DNA of 64,000 bases from Aquimarina sediminis (GCF_002895435.1 NZ_POYJ01000007.1:1-64000); one strand, 5' to 3'. Shown: positions 44,577 to 54,794, counted from the stretch's first letter. Program-made: numbers and translations. The notes: a model not told the origin generated them from the letters alone.

Positions 44577-46328
44577 ATGGCTGCATTTTTGAATTTAATA
44601 GTTTTTTGTCTTATAGAATTTAACTTATCTATACAACAACCAACGGTAACAAAAACAGATCTAGAAAAAAGTCTATATGAAGTACAAGATAATGTTCTAA
44701 TCAAAACTCGGGATGGAGCAGAAATATCTGCTATAGTCGTACGAAAAAAAGGAATAGAATCTCCCAAACCTGTCATCTTTCAATTTACGATTTATGTAAG
44801 AGATACAGATAGAGATCTTAACGAACTAAAGGAAGCTGTAGACAAAGGTTATATCGGTGTAATTGCATATACCAGAGGCAAACGCTTTAGTGCTAATGAG
44901 ATACTTCCTTATGAATATGACGGAAATGATGCGTATGATGTAATTGACTGGATAAGCAATCAAAAGTGGTGTAATGGAAAAATTGGAATGTATGGAGGTA
45001 GTTACAATGGCTTTACGCAATGGGCAGCTAGTAAAAAACTTCATCCTGCTTTAAAAACAATTGTCCCCTATGTAGCTGCCAGACCTGGTCTAGGTTGGCC
45101 AATGGAGAACAATATTTTTATTAATCCTAATTATGAGTGGTCTTTCTATGTTGGCAACAACAAACATCTTGATAATGAAGTCGGAAATGACAGAAGACGT
45201 TTCAGAAAAATGCAAGATACCTGGTGGGAAACCGGTACTGCGTATAACAAACTTGATTCAATCGACGGAACACCTAACAAATTGTTTCAGCGATGGATAA
45301 AACACCCGTCTTATGATGAATATTGGCGAAATATGGCTCCGTATAAAGAAGAGTTCGCACAAATCGATATTCCTATACTATCCATTGATGGGTATTATAA
45401 TGATTCTCAAAATTCTGGATTGTATTATCTAAAAGAGCATTACAAATACAATCCAAAAGCTGATCACTATCTGATTATTGGACCATATAGCCATTTTGGA
45501 GCCCAACGCCAAGGCGATGCAATATTAAACGGCTATACAGTAGACTCAAATGCCTTGATCAATACTTCTGAAATAACCTATCAATGGTTTGACTATATTC
45601 TCAGAAATGGAGCAAAACCCAAAATACTACGTGATAAAATAAATTATCAAGTGATGGGAGCCAATGAGTGGAAAAGTGCTTCATCTATTGATAACATGAG
45701 CAATGCTAATCTAAAACTGTACTTAGCTCACAAAAAATCAGAAGAGTTTTATTCGCTAACCTCCCAAAAACCCGATAAGAAAACATTTCTCGATCAGCAG
45801 GTCGATTTTACCGACCGAGATGAGTATAATAATGATTACTACCCAGACCCTATTATTAAGAAAGAAATTGAAACCTCCAATGGGTTTAACTTTATCAGTG
45901 AACCTTTAAGAGAATCTGTTATTGTTAATGGATCTTTTTCTGGTGAAATAGTGGCTAGCATCAATAAGAAAGATATGGATATCGGTGTTACTTTGTACGA
46001 AGTATTGCCTAATGGAACGTATTTTCATTTATCGTATTTTATTGGTCGTGCCAGCTATTCAAAAGATATAACCACAAGAAACCTATTACAGCCTAACAAA
46101 ATTGAAATTATACCATTCTCCAATACTAGGCTGGTAAGTAAAAAACTAGAGAAAGGTAGTCGCTTACTTGTATCTCTAAACGTAAATAAGAATCCTTTTT
46201 CGCAATTAAATTATGGCACAGGTAAAGAAGTAAGTCATGAAACAATTAACGATGCTTCTGAACCCTTGGAAGTAAAGTGGTATAATGATAGTTTTGTAAA
46301 TATTCCTGTTTTAAAGAAACAGAATTAA
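44577..46328 (+). CDS. CocE/NonD-type alpha/beta hydrolase, exported
   Basis: The 583-residue protein has a short hydrophobic leader (MAAFLNLIVFCLIEFNLS), then a peptidase S15-like hydrolase domain with the nucleophile Ser142 in MYGGSYNGFTQW. A C-terminal jelly-roll domain (about 420-583) of the X-Pro dipeptidyl-peptidase type follows. Relatives include cocaine esterase and alpha-amino-acid ester hydrolases. The substrate here is unknown, but co-transcription with a LytS/LytTR pair suggests that an external cue controls it. Confidence 0.85.
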   Translation: MAAFLNLIVFCLIEFNLSIQQPTVTKTDLEKSLYEVQDNVLIKTRDGAEISAIVVRKKGIESPKPVIFQFTIYVRDTDRDLNELKEAVDKGYIGVIAYTRGKRFSANEILPYEYDGNDAYDVIDWISNQKWCNGKIGMYGGSYNGFTQWAASKKLHPALKTIVPYVAARPGLGWPMENNIFINPNYEWSFYVGNNKHLDNEVGNDRRRFRKMQDTWWETGTAYNKLDSIDGTPNKLFQRWIKHPSYDEYWRNMAPYKEEFAQIDIPILSIDGYYNDSQNSGLYYLKEHYKYNPKADHYLIIGPYSHFGAQRQGDAILNGYTVDSNALINTSEITYQWFDYILRNGAKPKILRDKINYQVMGANEWKSASSIDNMSNANLKLYLAHKKSEEFYSLTSQKPDKKTFLDQQVDFTDRDEYNNDYYPDPIIKKEIETSNGFNFISEPLRESVIVNGSFSGEIVASINKKDMDIGVTLYEVLPNGTYFHLSYFIGRASYSKDITTRNLLQPNKIEIIPFSNTRLVSKKLEKGSRLLVSLNVNKNPFSQLNYGTGKEVSHETINDASEPLEVKWYNDSFVNIPVLKKQN

Positions 46329-46345
46329 TATCTACATAACTCAAA

Positions 46346-46726
46346 AGACCTTCTATAACGTCAAAAAGACGTTCCGGAAGGTCAAAAAGACGAAGCGTTT
46401 AACTCATTGAGTAGAAATTTTAGATTAAGTAGTTAAAACTTTAACGCGGCTTGTTAAAATTTCAGCACAATTCTTTAAAAATTTAGGCTATCGAACAAAA
46501 CACTTCGTCAAAAAGACGCTCCAGAAGGTAAAAAAGACGTTCCGGAAGGTAAAAAAGACGTTCCGGAAGGTAAAAAAGACGAAACGTTTAACTCATTGAG
46601 TTGAAATTTTAGCTTAAGTGGTTAAAACTTTAACGCGACTTGTTAAAATTTCAACCGAGTTCTTTAAAAATTTAAACTATCGAGCTAAACACTTCGTCAA
46701 AAAGACGCTCCAGAAAGAAAAAAAGA
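46346..46726. repeat. Repeat cluster: 21-bp tandem units within a duplicated ~170-bp unit
   Basis: Short units of 21 bases, consensus GACGTTCCGGAAGGT plus an A-rich end, occur as tandem runs at 46346-46387 and 46514-46576 and once more near 46706. Each run is followed by a longer spacer of about 140 bases (GTTTAACTCATTGAGT, then TTAACGCG...TTGTTAAAATTTC) present in two copies, starting near 46367 and 46556. The spacers differ at scattered positions but are clearly one repeat. No ORF spans the region. Confidence 0.8.
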
Positions 46727-46922
46727 CAAACAAGAGAGACTTCATAGTTAAATATAGTATTAATTTTTAAGTGTAGTTTATCAATCTTACTACTGAATCA
46801 TATTGAAGTATACAGGTTCAAACAAGCCATCTTGAACCAAAATGGGCACTTATTGAACTTTCACGCATATTATCCATATCTTTTATTACTTATTTTGCAA
46901 TAAAAAAAACTTACATGAAGAA

Positions 46923-47768
46923 ATGATAAAGGAACAGAAAATAATAGCATATAAAGGACAAGTTGTTTTTGAAAAAATTGTAATGTCCCAGTTTCATCGT
47001 ATCCCTAAACTATTTCAGGATAATGAGGCTTGTTTTATGTTTGTAAATAAAGGCGAATTTTCTGTAAGGACTCCTTCAAAATTTATCTCTTTCAAAAAAG
47101 ACAAAGGGTTGCTTGCAAAATGTTTTGATTATTTTTTTGAGACTTCCCCTGATCAAAGAGCTAAAAGCCATACTATAGAGGTTTTAGGCATACTACTCTA
47201 CCCTTCCGTTATTGAAGAACTATTCCATTTTGATCTTTCAAACTCTACTTATTCGGTTGATTATAATGTAAAACGAATTCAAATTAATCACTTACTCAAT
47301 AATTATAAAAAGAGTATTGATATTCTCTTAAACTACCCTGAATTAGCCGATGAAGAAATGATCAAAACTAAACTAAAAGAGTTTGTTTTACTTATTAGTA
47401 AAACTCAAAAAGCACCATCTCAATTAGATTTCCTTTCTGCTTTGTTCAAAAAAAAGCATAATACGTTTGCAGCAACTGTACACGCTAATTTATACTCGAA
47501 TCTATCCGTTAATGAATTCGCTCATTTATGTGGAATGAGTATTTCTACTTTTAAAAGAAGGTTTTATGAAGAATTCAGCGAAAGCCCAAAAAGGTATGTT
47601 GCAAAAATGAAATTAATAAAAGCCTCTAAAATGCTACTGTCAAAAAATCACAGAATTTCAGATATTGCTTATGATTGTGGATATGAATCTGTTTCTACTT
47701 TTAATCGTTCTTTTAAAGCATATTTTGACAAATCTCCCACAGAGTATAGATTGAGCCAATTTGCATAA
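46923..47768 (+). CDS. AraC family transcriptional regulator
   Basis: The 281-residue protein has an N-terminal sensing part of about 170 residues and a C-terminal AraC HTH pair (about 185-280; LSVNEFAHLCGMSISTFKRR, then ISDIAYDCGYESVSTFNRSF). It precedes a short-chain dehydrogenase and a lipoprotein on the same strand, probably its targets. Effector unknown. Confidence 0.87.
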   Translation: MIKEQKIIAYKGQVVFEKIVMSQFHRIPKLFQDNEACFMFVNKGEFSVRTPSKFISFKKDKGLLAKCFDYFFETSPDQRAKSHTIEVLGILLYPSVIEELFHFDLSNSTYSVDYNVKRIQINHLLNNYKKSIDILLNYPELADEEMIKTKLKEFVLLISKTQKAPSQLDFLSALFKKKHNTFAATVHANLYSNLSVNEFAHLCGMSISTFKRRFYEEFSESPKRYVAKMKLIKASKMLLSKNHRISDIAYDCGYESVSTFNRSFKAYFDKSPTEYRLSQFA

Positions 47769-47834
47769 TCTTTGACCTTTTTTGCGAATACCATTTTGGA
47801 ATTAGAATACATCTTTGTATCCCAAAGAGGAAAG

Positions 47835-48647
47835 ATGATACAGCTTAAAGAAAAATTTGGTACTTGGGCAATTGTTACAGGTGCATCTTCAGGAATAGGT
47901 AAAGAATTTGCTGTTCAATTAGCAAATCAAGGTTTGAACATAATTTTGTTGGCAAGAAGAGGAAACCTTTTAGAGGAACTATCAAATAATCTTAGGACAA
48001 AATATAACATTCAGGTTAAGTATATGGCAATGGACTTAACTGATGACAACTTTATTAAAAATATAGAAAAACTAGCGGATAAGCTAGATATAGGACTTGT
48101 TATTTCTAATGCCGGTGGAGCCAGAATGGGTGCTTTTAATAAAATACCAATGATCGATTTTGAAGCCATGATAAAATTAAATGTATTTGCCCAAATGAAA
48201 ATTTCGCATTGGTATACATCTCGTCGTATTAAAGAAAATAAAAAAGGTGGGGTTTTATTAGTGTCTTCAACAGCGGCATATCAAGGTGTACCATATGCAG
48301 CAAATTATTCCGCCGCCAAAGCATATATTCTTAACCTTGGAGAAGCTCTTAATTTTGAATATAAAAACAAAGGAATCAACATTACCACTCTGGTTCCTGG
48401 TCCTACAAATACTCCAGGGCTTACTGAAAATCCAGATGCAGATATGATCAGTAATATGCCTATGAAACCTCAACCTGTTGATCAATTAGTAAAAGAGGGT
48501 ATCTCGGCAATTCTTAAAAATAAACCAAGCTATATAGGTGGTCGAATGAATAGAATCATGGCAGGCATCATGAAAACCTTAATCTCAAGAAAAAGAGCAT
48601 CAGCTTTTTGGGGCAAAATGACCTATAAAATGGTTCATATCAAATAA
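47835..48647 (+). CDS. Short-chain dehydrogenase/reductase
   Basis: The start at 47835 (MIQLKEKFGTW) is preceded by a purine-rich AGAGGAAAG; a frame start at 47772 would lie 3 bases behind the AraC stop but adds 21 residues outside the fold. The 270-residue enzyme has the cofactor motif TGASSGIG (15-22), an NAG motif (ISNAGG) and the YSAAK catalytic pair near residue 158. It is of the DltE-like/classical SDR type; the substrate is unknown. Confidence 0.85.
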   Translation: MIQLKEKFGTWAIVTGASSGIGKEFAVQLANQGLNIILLARRGNLLEELSNNLRTKYNIQVKYMAMDLTDDNFIKNIEKLADKLDIGLVISNAGGARMGAFNKIPMIDFEAMIKLNVFAQMKISHWYTSRRIKENKKGGVLLVSSTAAYQGVPYAANYSAAKAYILNLGEALNFEYKNKGINITTLVPGPTNTPGLTENPDADMISNMPMKPQPVDQLVKEGISAILKNKPSYIGGRMNRIMAGIMKTLISRKRASAFWGKMTYKMVHIK

Positions 48648-48673
48648 TTAATTCAACTAACAATATAAATCAT

Positions 48674-49576
48674 ATGAAAACAAAATTTATAAAGTTCACT
48701 GGACTACTATGCCTTTTATCCATTTTTTTTCACAGTTGTGGATTATTAGATATACGTCCCAAAATGATACAAAAAGAAGGCATAACTAGTAACAATACAA
48801 TCAAGGGTAAAAAACTACTGGAAAAGGCATGGAAAAAACAAGGCTATGACAAATTAAAAAATCATAATGTTTATTCCTATCATGCCAACGACACCTGGAA
48901 AGGTTTGCTAGGAAAAATGGCACAAATATGGCCCGAAATGGATATCGAAATGGAATTTAAATACCAAATAGGAACTTTTGATGGACAAGTACACTTTTTA
49001 GATGGAAGACAAAAAGGAGGTTTTGCAGGTTTACAAAATTGGAATTATTATGAGATAAGTAAAAACGATACGATATTTAAAGACAAGAACGAAAAGGGAA
49101 ATAGAAAAAGAGTCTTTGGTATTGCCGCCTTTCAATATTTCACAGAAATGATAGATCGCTTAAAAAATGCACCTATAATAAGTTATGCGGGAGAAAAAAA
49201 ATTCAGGAATCAACAGTATGATTTGGTGTTTTGTACTTGGAGTAAAGATGTTCCTCATACAGAACATGATCAATACCTCGCCTGGATCAACAAAAAAACT
49301 GGGATAATGGATTTTGCTCAATACACTATTCGAGAAGCATATATAACCCCTCCAGGGTATAAGGCTATAGGTGGTGCTGTAGAGTTTACTGATTTTAAAA
49401 ATATCAACGGAATTATGATTCCTCATCAACAATTGATATACGCCATCAAATTAAGAAAGAACAAAAAAAGGAACCTTCATAAATTAGTTATATCAGATTT
49501 TAAGTTTGATGATTTTGATGCAGAAGAACTTAGGTTAGACAAAAACATTTCAAAAGGAGGTGATTTTAAGAATTAA
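48674..49576 (+). CDS. Lipoprotein of unknown function
   Basis: The 300-residue protein has a signal ending at a lipobox (FHSC, Cys22), and the mature part looks like a beta-barrel or half-barrel of the LolA/DUF6503-like kind, with repeated amphipathic strands (AWINKKTGIMDFAQYTI, then GGAVEFTDFKNINGIMIPH). It follows the SDR gene by 26 bases, so they may be co-expressed. Function not recognised. Confidence 0.6.
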   Translation: MKTKFIKFTGLLCLLSIFFHSCGLLDIRPKMIQKEGITSNNTIKGKKLLEKAWKKQGYDKLKNHNVYSYHANDTWKGLLGKMAQIWPEMDIEMEFKYQIGTFDGQVHFLDGRQKGGFAGLQNWNYYEISKNDTIFKDKNEKGNRKRVFGIAAFQYFTEMIDRLKNAPIISYAGEKKFRNQQYDLVFCTWSKDVPHTEHDQYLAWINKKTGIMDFAQYTIREAYITPPGYKAIGGAVEFTDFKNINGIMIPHQQLIYAIKLRKNKKRNLHKLVISDFKFDDFDAEELRLDKNISKGGDFKN

Positions 49577-49927
49577 AAAAATGGAACCATATAAGAACTA
49601 TTTATTGTAAGTGTATTACATATAATAATTATCTAAAGGGCTTTTCCTTGAAGAAATCATCATTCTTAATTGGGGATTTAAAAATTTTATCATAAGTGGA
49701 TTATATAATAACCCTACAATAACTTTATTTATAATGGTTTTTACAATACAGATGCATACAATTACAATTTTTATTTTATCTGTATACTTCTTATCAACCT
49801 TATAAACAAAAAAAACTTAAAATAGTTATATCCCTATCAACACAATTATGCAAGTCCCCATTCCTTTTTCTTTACACCTTTTACTTACAATGGTTTTATC
49901 CCTATAAAAGTTACCGATCGAGATGAA
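49577..49927. other. Intergenic region without a gene
   Basis: This A/T-rich stretch of 351 bases lies between two convergent genes. No open frame, strong hairpin or repeat stands out. Confidence 0.35.
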
Positions 49928-51103
49928 TTAAATCATAGAGAATAGTTTTATAGGCTTTTGTTTACGTTTACGTTTCTTTTTCAATTTATTAATCCATATA
50001 ATAACCCCTGTAACTGGTAGAGATGTAGCTATTAGTGCTGAGATGAAATAAATAATTTTTGAAAAAGTACCATACACAGATCCAATATGTATCGCTCTAA
50101 TTAGTGCTGCTATTTTTTGATTTACAGTCCAGTTTTTAAACAGGTCAATTTCTACAATTTCTCCTGTATAAGGATTAAATTGAAATTTATCTGAAGCATC
50201 ATATGAAAAGAAGCCATTACTTTTTCTTCTAATCATAAGGGTATGTTTCTCAGATTGTGGAAAATTAACTCTTACATAACTCGCAGGCTCTTCAATATGT
50301 GAATTCATTTTGGTCACCAGACTCTCAATTGGTTTTACAGATTCATCAAAACTTTTGTTATGAGGAAGCACTATTGTTTTTTCAAAACGTTGTTTTCCTA
50401 GTTTATCTCCTAGTACTTTTTCTAGACCTTCATAATACCATCCATATGACCATATTAACCCGGAAAAAGCCATAATCAACATCGGAAAAAGTGCATAAAA
50501 GCCCAAAGTATTGTGTACATCATAATTAATACGTTTCCATTTTCCATTCCATTTTATAGTAAGGTTTTTTCTCCAGGCACTCCAGCGTTTCATTTTTTTG
50601 GGTAACCATAAAACCATACCTGATATACATAATACAATAAACACTATGGTCGAAGCGCCCACTATCGGTCTTCCTATTTTTTTATCCAAAAGTAACCACC
50701 TATGCAATACCGCAATGGTTTCAAAAAAATGGTGCCCTTTTAAAAACTCGGACTCTTCTACTTCTTCCAAAGTATATGGGTTAAGACTTATTCTATCTGG
50801 TCTTCGTTGTTTTTTCTTTTTATCAATATACCCGATACTAATAGGGTATCCTTCTTTATTATCCTCTCGATAAAAGACATCTACTACCTCTACATTTTTC
50901 TGATGTTCTACAAAAGATTTTATTTCATAAATGCTATGGCGATTATCACTAACGGTCAAGCGATATTCTTTATTAATGATTTCTATTACATCTTCTTCAA
51001 AAGCAAGAATAGTACCTGTAAGGCATACTACAAACAGTATAATACCACCTATCACACCTAGCCAAAGGTGTATTTCTCCAAATATTTTTTTTACTAAATT
51101 CAA
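49928..51103 (-). CDS. PepSY-associated membrane protein of the siderophore operon
   Basis: The 391-residue protein has a TM helix at about 12-33 followed by PepSY-like periplasmic parts, further TM helices (about 146-168, 195-217 and 350-372) and the family phrases HLWLGVIGGIILFVVCLTGT, HRWLLLDKKIGRPIVG and WNGKWKRINYDVHNTLGFYA. PepSY_TM proteins next to TonB siderophore receptors probably reduce ferric siderophore or take part in iron release at the inner membrane. It is last in the operon, 7 bases after the esterase. Confidence 0.85.
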   Translation of the reverse strand: MNLVKKIFGEIHLWLGVIGGIILFVVCLTGTILAFEEDVIEIINKEYRLTVSDNRHSIYEIKSFVEHQKNVEVVDVFYREDNKEGYPISIGYIDKKKKQRRPDRISLNPYTLEEVEESEFLKGHHFFETIAVLHRWLLLDKKIGRPIVGASTIVFIVLCISGMVLWLPKKMKRWSAWRKNLTIKWNGKWKRINYDVHNTLGFYALFPMLIMAFSGLIWSYGWYYEGLEKVLGDKLGKQRFEKTIVLPHNKSFDESVKPIESLVTKMNSHIEEPASYVRVNFPQSEKHTLMIRRKSNGFFSYDASDKFQFNPYTGEIVEIDLFKNWTVNQKIAALIRAIHIGSVYGTFSKIIYFISALIATSLPVTGVIIWINKLKKKRKRKQKPIKLFSMI

Positions 51104-51110
51104 TATACTA

Positions 51111-52229
51111 TCAGTCTTTAGAAGATATTAGTGCTTTTGATTTCTCAATTTTTTTATTGAGGATGTTTTTGGGTACACCATTTTCAATAGCCCAATTGTA
51201 AAACTCTAATGCATGTTCTGGCATTTTTTTTATCATGCATAAATCACCATAGGTAACAATCCTTGTATTAGAAGGTTGTATGTCTACTAAAGCCATTTTT
51301 GATTTCTTTTTGAACGAATCAATTATATACTCTTTGGTCATTCTGGAATCCAAGTGTCTAAAGGTTTGGTCCTCTAGTAAAAATGTCAATCCATCTTGTA
51401 TTGCAGGTATCAATACTGTATAGTGATTCTTATCTTTATAAAATCTAAACTTAGAATTCGGCATTTGCGTAGTATTAGACTTTATTATCTCTGAAAATTT
51501 CTCAATACTCTTAGAATGTAGATTGTCTTCTTTTGGTCCTGCCTCGGCAAGAAATAGGATTGGTTTGGTCGTATTATTATTTTCAAGATATTTTTTACAA
51601 TCGTCTACCAGGTAACCATTGTTCCACCATAAGCTTGGATCTATGGCAACAATCCCTTTAATAAAGTCATCATTTTTTTGCATAATGTGTAATGCAAAAA
51701 GTCCCCCAAAAGAATGCCCTACAAGGTTTACAAAGTTATTAGCTCTGTATCTTTTTTGTATTTCGGGATTAAGCTCATTTTTCATAAAGGCGTAAAATGA
51801 ATCTCCTCCTCCCATATTCATTGTTGAAGGGATTAATGTTCCATTAAAAAAATGAGTCCCTTTGTTAGGCGTTAATTCATAGGATCTATCCATTTGGTGA
51901 ATAGCAACTATTATTGCTTCCAAAATCATTGGTCTTTTGTTATCTGCCAAAAATTGATAAATAGTATTGACCAGGTCTTTTCTCTTATCCCCATCTAACA
52001 CATAAATAATTGGGTATTCATGTTTTCTATTATGAGGTACGGAATACGTTTTAGGCAAATAAGTAGTAAATTTTCGATACTGCTTAAGTTCTTTTGAATA
52101 GATACTATCAACAAGTTGTATTGAGGTTTCTTTTTCTTGTCCATTAACAAAAAAACTGGACATTAATACTACCAAAAAAGAGATCAAAAAAAATGTTTTT
52201 TGTCTCTTAACATAAAATACTGTTTTCAT
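51111..52229 (-). CDS. Exported esterase, possibly siderophore esterase
   Basis: The 372-residue protein has a Sec signal (about 1-30, ending VNGQ) and an alpha/beta hydrolase domain of the esterase D/IroE type: EYPIIYVLDGD, the nucleophile Ser173 in VGHSFGGLFALH, DPSLWWNNG with the acid, and a His near 260 (KDNHYTVL). The last 60 residues look like a TPR-type helix pair. Between a siderophore receptor and a PepSY protein, hydrolysis of a ferric-siderophore ester is the likely role. Confidence 0.78.
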   Translation of the reverse strand: MKTVFYVKRQKTFFLISFLVVLMSSFFVNGQEKETSIQLVDSIYSKELKQYRKFTTYLPKTYSVPHNRKHEYPIIYVLDGDKRKDLVNTIYQFLADNKRPMILEAIIVAIHQMDRSYELTPNKGTHFFNGTLIPSTMNMGGGDSFYAFMKNELNPEIQKRYRANNFVNLVGHSFGGLFALHIMQKNDDFIKGIVAIDPSLWWNNGYLVDDCKKYLENNNTTKPILFLAEAGPKEDNLHSKSIEKFSEIIKSNTTQMPNSKFRFYKDKNHYTVLIPAIQDGLTFLLEDQTFRHLDSRMTKEYIIDSFKKKSKMALVDIQPSNTRIVTYGDLCMIKKMPEHALEFYNWAIENGVPKNILNKKIEKSKALISSKD

Positions 52230-52245
52230 AAAAATAAGATGTAAG

Positions 52246-52278
52246 CAACAGGCTTCTCGAATAAAGAGAAGCCTGTTG
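52246..52278. other. Intercistronic hairpin between receptor and esterase genes
   Basis: A 13-bp stem (52246-52258 with 52266-52278, arm CAACAGGCTTCTC) closes on a 7-base loop. For the - strand operon no T run follows directly, so it is more likely a partial attenuator or RNA-stabilising element that sets receptor above enzyme levels than a full terminator. Confidence 0.6.
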
Positions 52279-52287
52279 TTTTAAGTA

Positions 52288-54681
52288 TTAAAGTTTATAA
52301 GTAAATCCTAAAATAAAATTAAAAGGTTTTTGTGGTATTCCGTAAGCGTTATAATATTCTTTATCAAAAAGATTGTTGAATTTTAGATCGAATTTATATT
52401 TTCCTTTTTGATAAAAGGCGGTAGCATCAAAGGTAGTATACTCCTTAGCCCAAAAGGTATTGGTAAGGCTTCCTACAGCGTAAATTTTACTCATATAATT
52501 TCCTCCAAAACCAGCTCCAATCCCCTTAAGTTTTCCTTTTAGTGCTTTATAGCTTATCCAAAAATTAGCTACGGTCTCTGGACTTAATGTAAGTCTCTTA
52601 CCATTAACTTCGGGATTAGAGTGATTTTTGTTCTCGGCATTATTATAGGTATAGCCTATTACCATATTAAGTCCCGGAAATGGGTTAGCTATTAAATCGG
52701 CCTCGACACCTGTACTTTTAATCTCTCCATCTTGAGCCTGAAAAGCATATCCTTGTCCTCTGTATGACAACACAGCATTATCGATATCAATATTATAATA
52801 ACTAATGGTACTCTTAATTTTCCCCTTAAGAAGATTCAGTTTTAATCCTGTTTCCCATTGTTTCACTTCTTCAGGATCAAAATTACCTGTATCTCCTGCT
52901 TGATTTATTTGTCCTGGAGGAACATTTTTAAATCCATTCATATAATTTCCAAAAACAGAAAGCTTTTCATCAAAAGGAGTATATGAGAACCCTCCATTAT
53001 AAGATATTTTGTCTTGGGTGTACCCTGCGTTACGACCAAAATTTGGTGCAGGCATATCATTTATTATCGTAGGGTCGTTTGTAAATTCGTCATATCTTAC
53101 TCCTCCTAATATCGTCAACTTTTTGCTTAATGTAATCGCATTAGAAAGATATATTCCCAAATTTTCAGTTCCCGCTTCAGTATCAAAAATAGCTCCATCT
53201 ATAGCATCAACACCCGCATTAGTAATTTCTGGAATAACTGCATTAGGGTCATCCAAATTAATAGTGTCGATATTTAAAAACCCACGCTGTCCTCTTTTTA
53301 ATGTAAAATCTCTATAATCTTTTACATAACTTCCTCCTACAAGAAGTTTGTTTTCTATATTCCCGAAATTAAATACTCCTTGAAAATCTTGACGAATCTC
53401 GAAGTTCCCTCCTTTTTCGGGTAGAAACTTAATGGCACTTCTTCCGAGCAAATCATCCTGTATAGCGTCTAACGCCAGATATACACCGTCTATTTTAAAA
53501 TCGGTATATGAAAATGCAGTTTTAGAAGTCCAATTATTTGTTATCTTATAGTCTGCGTTAAATTGAGTGACCACATACTCCATATCCGCAGCTAGTTTTT
53601 TACTAGAGTAGTTGTTATAATAGTCCCACTTAATTTCATCCCAACTATTAGCTTCTACATCTCGTCCAACAAAACGTGCAAAATTTAAATTTCTATTGGT
53701 TTTAAAATATTCTGCATTGATATCGATTGTAAATCTTTTGGATAACTTAAAAGTAAATGCAGGTGAAATCATTACATTTCTTCTTCTTTCTGTTTCTTGA
53801 AAGCTTTCTTCAGAATGAAAAGCTCCATTTACCCTAAAAAGAACATTCTTTTTCTTATCCAAAGGAGTATTAAAATCAGCAGTAAGTCGGTTCAAATCCC
53901 AACTCCCTAAATTGTAAGATAATTCAAGTAAACTATTCTCCAAAGGTTTCTTGGTCACAAGGTTTACTACTCCCCCATAAAACCCAGAACCAAAAATAAC
54001 AGCTGAAGGTCCCTTTATAACCTCTACACGTTCTATATTTTGCAAAGCAACAGGTGTTCTTACATTTGCTCTAAGTCCATTTTTTATTTTAGAATCTGTT
54101 CTAAACCCTCTGGCATATACAGATACAAACCCAGCATTTCCTTCTACATATCCACCTCCTGTAATACTTTTAAAAGCAGAAGGTAAATCTGTACTTACCT
54201 GTTCTTGCATTAGAGCATTTGAAACTACGGTATATGATTGTGGATTATGTATATTTTTTATAGGAAGTCTTGAGACAAATTCTGTCTTTTTGTGTGCAAA
54301 TTGATTTAATCGTTCTGCAACCAAAACTACCTCCTGTAACTGTTCTTCATTAACATTCAACTTAATATCTGTTAATTGAACCATTTGCCCTTCGGTAACG
54401 GTAATAGATACAGCTTTGGTTTCTAAACCAATTAATGAAAACTCCACTGCGTAGGTTCCGGGCTGAATTCTTGCTAACACAAACTGACCTTCATTATCTG
54501 TTATCGTTCCCTTATCTGTATCTTTAAGCAACACATTAACCATTGCTGCTGGTTTTCCGTCTGAGGTATAGACTGTTCCTTCAACTCCTCCTGTTTTTTG
54601 TTGGGTATAACCAACAGTTCCTATAAAACATATAAGAAGGCAAATCGCTTTTTCGAGCATTTTCATTTTTGATATATTCAT
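52288..54681 (-). CDS. TonB-dependent siderophore receptor
   Basis: The 797-residue outer-membrane protein has a signal ending near GYTQQ, a carboxypeptidase-regulatory-like domain (about 30-110; GTVYTSDGKPAAMVNVLLKD) and a plug domain (about 130-245; VEVIKGPSAVIFGSGFYGGV). A beta-barrel follows to the C-terminal strand (FNFILGFTYKL). The plug and barrel phrases are those of ferric-siderophore receptors (FhuE/FoxA-like). Met6 at 54666 is an alternative start. It is first of the uptake operon. Confidence 0.9.
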   Translation of the reverse strand: MNISKMKMLEKAICLLICFIGTVGYTQQKTGGVEGTVYTSDGKPAAMVNVLLKDTDKGTITDNEGQFVLARIQPGTYAVEFSLIGLETKAVSITVTEGQMVQLTDIKLNVNEEQLQEVVLVAERLNQFAHKKTEFVSRLPIKNIHNPQSYTVVSNALMQEQVSTDLPSAFKSITGGGYVEGNAGFVSVYARGFRTDSKIKNGLRANVRTPVALQNIERVEVIKGPSAVIFGSGFYGGVVNLVTKKPLENSLLELSYNLGSWDLNRLTADFNTPLDKKKNVLFRVNGAFHSEESFQETERRRNVMISPAFTFKLSKRFTIDINAEYFKTNRNLNFARFVGRDVEANSWDEIKWDYYNNYSSKKLAADMEYVVTQFNADYKITNNWTSKTAFSYTDFKIDGVYLALDAIQDDLLGRSAIKFLPEKGGNFEIRQDFQGVFNFGNIENKLLVGGSYVKDYRDFTLKRGQRGFLNIDTINLDDPNAVIPEITNAGVDAIDGAIFDTEAGTENLGIYLSNAITLSKKLTILGGVRYDEFTNDPTIINDMPAPNFGRNAGYTQDKISYNGGFSYTPFDEKLSVFGNYMNGFKNVPPGQINQAGDTGNFDPEEVKQWETGLKLNLLKGKIKSTISYYNIDIDNAVLSYRGQGYAFQAQDGEIKSTGVEADLIANPFPGLNMVIGYTYNNAENKNHSNPEVNGKRLTLSPETVANFWISYKALKGKLKGIGAGFGGNYMSKIYAVGSLTNTFWAKEYTTFDATAFYQKGKYKFDLKFNNLFDKEYYNAYGIPQKPFNFILGFTYKL

Positions 54682-54727
54682 AATATTCCCTACTTTCGTT
54701 ATTTAGATTTGGATTAAATAATCGGCG

Positions 54728-54735
54728 CAAATGTA
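54728..54735 (-). promoter_or_regulatory. -7 box of the receptor operon
   Basis: TACATTTG read on the - strand matches TAnnTTTG exactly and lies 47 bases before the receptor start. No well-spaced TTTG precedes it, which would fit a promoter that depends on an activator bound at the direct repeats just upstream. Confidence 0.5.
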
Positions 54736-54760
54736 TTCTTATGTAGGAAGACAAAAGCAA

Positions 54761-54794
54761 CGTGAAAAGTATTATTAAAGCCGTGAAACGTATT
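54761..54794. promoter_or_regulatory. Two direct repeats, likely AraC-regulator operator
   Basis: CGTGAAAAGTATT at 54761-54773 and CGTGAAACGTATT at 54782-54794 differ at one base and are spaced by 21 bases, two helical turns. They lie about 26-66 bases upstream of the receptor -7 box and end 2 bases before the divergent AraC gene. This placement fits activation of the receptor operon and self-control of the regulator. Confidence 0.65.

Noticed and set aside
46346..46726. Possible CRISPR array
   Set aside because: The short units are tandem without unique spacers of regular length, the longer spacer is itself duplicated, and no cas gene is nearby.
52246..52278. Full terminator of the siderophore receptor transcript
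   Set aside because: On the - strand no T run follows the stem directly, and the downstream genes fit the same operon.
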